This document shows positions 44,125 through 49,511 of a DNA stretch of 49,511 bases, in pieces. The notes under the pieces are model-generated. The model ran no database searches, had not been told where the DNA came from, and saw nothing but the letters and a program-made list of their open reading frames with translations. Position 1 is the stretch's first letter. The number at the start of each line of letters is the position of its first letter. The position numbers and the translations under genes are program-made. The DNA comes from Candidatus Woesearchaeota archaeon (GTDB lineage: Archaea > Nanobdellota > Nanobdellia > Woesearchaeales > ARS49). The DNA is taken from contig JAHFOI010000004.1 of NCBI GenBank assembly GCA_023266895.1, positions 1 to 49,511 on the forward strand. Reading direction: 5' to 3'.

Positions 44125-45300
44125 ATGGATATAAGCAAATTATTAGAACAAGAAGGCTGGGGCGTAGATTATCAAGATAGTTCTGAAGATCCAGATGATG
44201 CACTTATTGGCGCCACTTGGAACCACGCGATTACGCCTGCAAAAAAGTCTGTTGCACCGCCTGCAAAACAAACTACTTCAACACGCAAATCCTTAGATCA
44301 AACAATTCAGTCAGGCATTTGGAACAACAGCAGAGTGGGCGCGGGCGCAGATGCTCTTCAGTCAGCACTGCTTTCAGAATATGGCAAAGATTCTATGCGC
44401 ATTGTTTCATTAGTGAATGGCGCACGAAAGAAAGAAAAAACATACACCATCCAACGCTTGTGCACAGACTATCTGCGAGGCAATAGTGAACTTAATCAAA
44501 AAGATTTCACACTACTCGCAAGCGTGTACTGCACTGCAGCAGAAGTGATGCAACAAACAGGCACGCGAACACTTACTCCAGAACAAGAACTGCTTGCAAG
44601 AGCACTTGCACCAGCACAACAAGTGTACAAGCACGCACACAAAAAGCCAAAAGACATCAGAGCACACCTCCTCAACACAAAATATGCTGCAAACGCTTTT
44701 GGTAATCAGATTAGCCTCAAGAAAACAAAAACAGGCTACACAGGAGAAGCAGTTATAGGTGACAAACAATATTCTTACAAACTCTCAAGCACTGACCAAC
44801 GCAAGATAGACAGTGTTGTTGCAGCAGTTTATACAGGAATTTCCGCAACACAATACCAAAAAGTTCAGCAACAAGAATATGCTCGCCTGATCACAACAAA
44901 CATCACCAAACAAGTAGCACAGTATTTAACAAAAGAAACCGCAAAATGCCTTGCAAAAAAAGACTATGAAAGCATCACACAGGCAATAGCACATCTTGAC
45001 ATACTCAAACAAGATAAAAAAACATACTCTGAATTTGTGACTAATGAAAAGAAAAAAATCGCAACAGCACTTGAGTACTGCATTGCAAAACAACAACAGC
45101 TCAGCGACAAAGGAAGCATTTTCAGAAGAAAAAGCAAGAAAAAGTACACCGCAGACTTACACACAGCACGTGCATACCTTGATGCAGCAGACGCGCTTAA
45201 ACAACACACGCCAATGAAAAGCGTGAGCTATGCTTACCTTCGACAAAGTATTGATGCAAAAATCAACGCGAACACATCCTGCACAAAGTATGCTGCGTAA
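44125..45300 (+). CDS. Hypothetical protein, helical
   Basis: 391-aa ORF; no clear family. Confidence 0.65.
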   Translation: MDISKLLEQEGWGVDYQDSSEDPDDALIGATWNHAITPAKKSVAPPAKQTTSTRKSLDQTIQSGIWNNSRVGAGADALQSALLSEYGKDSMRIVSLVNGARKKEKTYTIQRLCTDYLRGNSELNQKDFTLLASVYCTAAEVMQQTGTRTLTPEQELLARALAPAQQVYKHAHKKPKDIRAHLLNTKYAANAFGNQISLKKTKTGYTGEAVIGDKQYSYKLSSTDQRKIDSVVAAVYTGISATQYQKVQQQEYARLITTNITKQVAQYLTKETAKCLAKKDYESITQAIAHLDILKQDKKTYSEFVTNEKKKIATALEYCIAKQQQLSDKGSIFRRKSKKKYTADLHTARAYLDAADALKQHTPMKSVSYAYLRQSIDAKINANTSCTKYAA

Positions 45301-45316
45301 AAAATACTTTTTTCTA

Positions 45317-45477
45317 TCAACATCACTGCCTAACCAGACTCACTGCGGTTCGTAGGTCTGCAACAAGTTGCAACCAGACTCACTGCGGTTCGAAGTACTC
45401 AAAAATGATTCGTATTTTTGGCACCTGCTCAGCATCTTCGCAGTCTTGCAAGTTACTTGCAACCAAGCGGCAGGGTA
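45317..45477. repeat. Mosaic repeat related to family 2
   Basis: CAACATCACTGC...GCAACCAAGCGGcaGGGTAT shared with copy A; direct repeat AACCAGACTCACTGCGGTTCG at 45332 and 45372. Confidence 0.55.
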
Positions 45478-45518
45478 TTCTCAACAAATAAAAAAATAAA
45501 AGAAAAACGAGTTAAAAA

Positions 45519-45863
45519 CTAATTCTTTGCACAAGCATAAACCGCTTTGAATGCCACTAACAATGCTGCTGGTGCAACAAGGCTAAGAATGTTGTCAAGC
45601 ACTGCCGATATAATACCTGTTCCAAGCACAGGAACTATAGTTGCATTACCTGCTGCAAGAAGTGCAATGCTTGCAACAAGGAATTCTGTTGTTTCTTTAA
45701 CAGTAATATTAAGTAATCCAACAATGAGTCCAAGCAACACCAACACCCATGAAATCCATGCTTGTGATTGTAAACTAGGAATTATCCCTGCAATCAGCGC
45801 AAGCGCAATAGACACTAAAAACAAATAATTTCCTATTTTTGGTTCTGTTGATTTTTTTGCCAT
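45519..45863 (-). CDS. Small multi-TM protein
   Basis: Three to four hydrophobic segments, 114 aa. Confidence 0.65.
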   Translation of the reverse strand: MAKKSTEPKIGNYLFLVSIALALIAGIIPSLQSQAWISWVLVLLGLIVGLLNITVKETTEFLVASIALLAAGNATIVPVLGTGIISAVLDNILSLVAPAALLVAFKAVYACAKN

Positions 45864-45995
45864 GATTCACACTCCGAAATGATGATAAAGACTTTTTACA
45901 AGAGGTATATAAAAAGGTTTATCACTACTTTTGAGAAATAACTCATACCATTGTCGAGCTCAAAAGCTACAACCTGATACTAACTGATAAAAAAG

Positions 45996-46931
45996 CTAGA
46001 AAAAATTATGCGCGTTTTGACTTGCGATGGCTGGAGAAAGAACTTTTTCTGCATGCCCAAGGATGTGCTGAGTATGTTGGTTTGATTCTGCACGCTGAAT
46101 ACATGCAAGTTGGTCCACTGCAATAAGACCATAGGGATACCCAGGCAGTTGTGCATCATTTGCCTGACTTGCAAGGCTGTTTGCCGCAATCAGAAGTTGT
46201 TCTGGTGCTGCAACATCAAGTTTGAACACGTGCTGGCTTCGAGAGTGTAATTTAACAAAACCAGTAGTTGTGGCGTTATGCGCCCTAAATAACCATGCCT
46301 GGCGAGGCCCTTGAACAAGCAACTGGGCAGGAATGCTTTTCCCTGCTACATCAACAAAAGCAGTAGTTTTTGATAGTGCTGAAAGAATAGTATGTTGTCC
46401 GTCAGCTATTGCACGTATTTGTGCAAGGGCAGGTTGTTCAGCAACTGTTTGTGCACTAAGTTCACCATCAAGAACAAGCAAGTTTGCAGTATTGTCACGC
46501 GAAAGATACTGTTGTGCCATGCTAAGTTCTGCAAGTCTACGCACAATTCCTGCAACTGCAGCAACGCTTGCAGCATGGAGGCCTTGGCGCAGGTCATCTC
46601 CAAGTAAGTCAAATGGACCGCAACAAAAGCGTGTGCCAAAGTTTTCCACATCACACATTCGTTCAGTGGTAAGTTTTGCCAAACTAAAAAACTCTTGAGT
46701 TTCACGTTTCCATTCCTGCGCAGGTTGGGCATTAAAAGAAATTCCTGCAATTCGTATAAGCTGAGCGCAAAAACTTGGCGTGTTCACAAGTACTGCATTG
46801 CTTCCATCAACAAATGTGCATGAAGAAACAGCAGGCTCCAGCAAGGTGTACTCACCAAGAATATCAGTACACGTATTGATTTTACTTGACGCTTCTAACG
46901 CTTTAATCAGTGTTTGGGTTGGAGTTTGCAT
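45996..46931 (-). CDS. NurA-domain nuclease-like protein
   Basis: TFVDGSNAVLV; LLVLDGELS; LPGYPYGLIAVDQLACIQRAES. Confidence 0.7.
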   Translation of the reverse strand: MQTPTQTLIKALEASSKINTCTDILGEYTLLEPAVSSCTFVDGSNAVLVNTPSFCAQLIRIAGISFNAQPAQEWKRETQEFFSLAKLTTERMCDVENFGTRFCCGPFDLLGDDLRQGLHAASVAAVAGIVRRLAELSMAQQYLSRDNTANLLVLDGELSAQTVAEQPALAQIRAIADGQHTILSALSKTTAFVDVAGKSIPAQLLVQGPRQAWLFRAHNATTTGFVKLHSRSQHVFKLDVAAPEQLLIAANSLASQANDAQLPGYPYGLIAVDQLACIQRAESNQHTQHILGHAEKVLSPAIASQNAHNFF

Positions 46932-48181
46932 AATTTGCAGGAGAGTACACGATTACAAATATATGCTTCTTTGATAATCAGCTGAACTCTTTTCTCTGGT
47001 GTTGTGACAGCACGTTTAACACGCGCCCACACTACTTGTTCGCCTTTTATTTTTTTAATAAAGTTATCAGGATGCGCTTTTTTAAATTTTACAACATGCT
47101 CAGACAGGCGTAGTGGCGGCCCTTGAATTTCTTGCGTGACAGGCAACTGATTTTTTCTGAGAACATACCACCACAATGCCTTTTCTTTGCCATTCCATTC
47201 CCAGCCTGAGTCTCGCACACCAAATTCTTCTAGCTGCTGTCCGAGATATTCAAACGCTTTAAGCATTTTTGTTCCTGCAATATCTTGTGGATCTTTGAGT
47301 GGTGTGCAAGAAACAACCATAAGTTCTCCTTTTTTCGCAAGTGCATCAAGATTCAGAATTTTTTCTTCAAAAAAGCTTTTTGCGGGTTTTTGAATGAATT
47401 TTTTTGCAGCGATTACTAATGCGTCAAATGTTTCTTTACTTACTGCGGCAGCAGCATTACGTTCTGGCTGAACCGGATCAATAACAACCAGAGGCCCTTG
47501 CGTTTTGTTCGTGTTGAGAACCAATAACGGATTTATGGCATGGGTTTTATTGATGTCAATAATAACTTTTGGCTTCCATTGCGCAATAGCAGAGAGTGCT
47601 TTCCAAAACCCTTTATACTTGATGATCAGCAGATCTGCAACGTGTCCTGAAATTCCTTTAATGTAACTTTCTGCACCATAGACGCGGTTTGCTTTGCAGA
47701 ATTTTTTGAAAAGACGTATGTCATCAGTGAGGTTTGCAGCGTGCTGTTGCACCCATGCAACATGTTTGCTGCTAAAGTCAGTCGTGTTCTCAGCATCTTG
47801 ACTTTTTTTTATTGCAAGTGCTGGAATTATTTCATACAACACCTCATTTTTGAGATGAAAGTAATCCCTGCTACCACGAATTCGTATAGGATGCCATGCC
47901 TCAAGAGCAGTGTGAAGCATGTTGCTTAAATCTTGGTTCTTGTGTCGCAAATCAAATAATACAAAAATATCAACATCATAATCTCCTTCAAGCCAGGTGT
48001 CTTTTGCATAACTTCCTCCCAATACTGCTTTGGCATGAAGTTTTTGTTTTTTGAGTTGTGCATTAAGCTGTGACAAAAATTCTTTTACCAGAGGAAGGAC
48101 TTTTTTTCTCGTATCCTCTTGCGGACTAATATCCTGAAGCACCTGAACAAAGAGTGCCTTGGTTTTTGCGGATGGTTTCAT
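46907..48181 (-). CDS. cca: Archaeal (class I) CCA-adding enzyme
   Basis: AVLGGSYAKDTWLEGDYDVDIFVLFD; RVYGAESYIKGISGHVADLLIIKYKGF. Confidence 0.95.
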   Translation of the reverse strand: MKPSAKTKALFVQVLQDISPQEDTRKKVLPLVKEFLSQLNAQLKKQKLHAKAVLGGSYAKDTWLEGDYDVDIFVLFDLRHKNQDLSNMLHTALEAWHPIRIRGSRDYFHLKNEVLYEIIPALAIKKSQDAENTTDFSSKHVAWVQQHAANLTDDIRLFKKFCKANRVYGAESYIKGISGHVADLLIIKYKGFWKALSAIAQWKPKVIIDINKTHAINPLLVLNTNKTQGPLVVIDPVQPERNAAAAVSKETFDALVIAAKKFIQKPAKSFFEEKILNLDALAKKGELMVVSCTPLKDPQDIAGTKMLKAFEYLGQQLEEFGVRDSGWEWNGKEKALWWYVLRKNQLPVTQEIQGPPLRLSEHVVKFKKAHPDNFIKKIKGEQVVWARVKRAVTTPEKRVQLIIKEAYICNRVLSCKLCKLQPKH

Positions 48182-48303
48182 GCAGAGGATTCAATTCAGT
48201 CAGTATAAAAGGCTTTGTGAATTAACACCCGTAGCAATACTCCGAAGAAAGCCGCCACAACATTAATATACTTATTATCTGGCTAGTCTAAAAAAGAGGT
48301 TGT

Positions 48304-49392
48304 ATGCCATTGAACAGTTTTGTTGTAATTTTTCTTTTAATACTAATTGGGATTCTAGGGAGTATTATTGCACGAATGGTGCGTTTGCCACGAGCACTCT
48401 TGTTTATCACACTGGGTATGATTATTCAATTCTGGCAGTTTAAGTTTGGTGAATTAGTGAATTCTTCAGAACCCTTGTTTCACAGCATTGCCCTTGGCGT
48501 ACTTGTGTTTTGTGTTCTTGATCATGCACTGCAGTTAAACCTACACGAATGGACTTCATTCACACATGGCTTTTTTAGGTTCACGGTGATTCGAATGTTG
48601 CTTACCATTATTGGTATTGGAATTATCGCACACCTAACTCAGGCACTTGTGCTTCCCGCAATACTTGTAGGTTTGCTTGTGTGCGCTGGAGCTCCTGAAT
48701 TGCTTCGCAAAAAGCACTCTCAAGAAGCCCTATTATTTAACGTAGATGCAACAATAAGTTCTTCATTGAGCATTACAGGAGTTTTTTTGTTGATTGTTGC
48801 TTCTCGAGGAGCATCAGTTCTTGATGCCGTACGAAACTCAGTAGTGGGTTTTTTTATCACCATTGCAACAGGTTTTTTTATTGGATTATTATTTTACCGT
48901 TTGATCAGGCTGTCCGGACAACCTTTTGCTCGTCTTTCAGTATTTCTTCTTGGCGTAGTAACATTTGTGCTTGGCGAGAGGTTTGCGCCAGGTCTTGGCG
49001 TTCTTGCCACACTGAGTTTTGGATTGATGCTGGCAAATGCAAAGCTACCTCAGGAGCTCCTCCATGGTTCATGGATTACTGGCATTGCAGAAAGTGCGGC
49101 ATTTGTCCTGTTGGGCATTAGCATTCCTTTTTCTCAGACCGCATGGCTTGCAGGAATTCTTCTTCTCACACTGATAATTGTCGCACGCTATCTTGCAATT
49201 ATATTCACCCAGCCTCGAATGCATAAAGCAATGGTATGCTTAAGCAATCCATTAGGCATGCCTGTTGCGGCAACAAGTGTATATCTGGCAACTACACTGC
49301 CATACCTGCAACATTTCTTTTTGGCATTGCCAGTAGTTATTTTTTTGTCATTAGTACTTCATTGTGCAGTCAATTATCCACTCGCAGACTAA
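48304..49392 (+). CDS. Cation:proton antiporter (CPA family)
   Basis: Multi-TM protein; NVDATISSSLSITGVFLLIV; FARLSVFLLGVVTFVLGERFAPGLGVLATLSFGLMLAN. Confidence 0.85.
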   Translation: MPLNSFVVIFLLILIGILGSIIARMVRLPRALLFITLGMIIQFWQFKFGELVNSSEPLFHSIALGVLVFCVLDHALQLNLHEWTSFTHGFFRFTVIRMLLTIIGIGIIAHLTQALVLPAILVGLLVCAGAPELLRKKHSQEALLFNVDATISSSLSITGVFLLIVASRGASVLDAVRNSVVGFFITIATGFFIGLLFYRLIRLSGQPFARLSVFLLGVVTFVLGERFAPGLGVLATLSFGLMLANAKLPQELLHGSWITGIAESAAFVLLGISIPFSQTAWLAGILLLTLIIVARYLAIIFTQPRMHKAMVCLSNPLGMPVAATSVYLATTLPYLQHFFLALPVVIFLSLVLHCAVNYPLAD

Positions 49393-49432
49393 TCGCCAAA
49401 ACCTTTTAAAGCAAAGAATAGCTCCTGAACGC

Positions 49433-49511
49433 ATGGCAAGTATAAACAGGGTTTTTCTTGATACTGATTTTCTTGTGTTTTGTGCACAGCACAATATAGA
49501 TTACGTGCATG
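49433..49511 (+). CDS. PIN-domain protein, 5' partial
   Basis: MASINRVFLDTDFLVFCAQHNIDYVH... runs off the window. Confidence 0.6.
   Translation, partial: MASINRVFLDTDFLVFCAQHNIDYVH

Noticed and set aside
45332-45392. Direct repeats considered as a mini CRISPR array
   Set aside because: Only two repeats, no cas genes, and the repeat is part of a dispersed mosaic element.

Overview
This window is archaeal chromosomal DNA, probably from a DPANN/Woesearchaeota-like lineage (lineage is inference). Support: SRP54, archaeal-type IleRS, TrmB, Dph6, ZPR1, class I CCA-adding enzyme, NurA, AT-rich TATA boxes with near-leaderless starts, and a tRNA with a bulge-helix-bulge intron and no encoded CCA. 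Housekeeping genes (ileS, ppsA, ffh, nrdJ/nrdR, cob(I)alamin adenosyltransferase, mutY, cca, nurA, CPA antiporter) alternate with accessory DNA: five toxin-antitoxin-like loci, orphan receiver domains, an IS200-type element, and two MITE-like repeat families. Most interesting items: (1) a type II tRNA with Ser features, a canonical 28-nt BHB intron in the T-loop, and a loop that reads anticodon GAA; (2) a GDH-family protein in which the three conserved active-site lysines are all serine; (3) a cis-prenyltransferase homologue lacking catalytic motifs; (4) a porin-like beta-barrel protein with a signal peptide; (5) a ~318 bp TIR element with 8-9 bp target duplications; (6) a second repeat family, one copy of which interrupts a decayed duplicate of the vapC/mutY junction and another of which abuts a decayed PolB N-terminus; (7) a cupredoxin (CuA-like) lipoprotein / 21-aa micro-lipoprotein / hydrolase cluster with overlapping start and stop codons. 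All assignments come from reading motifs; no database search was run.
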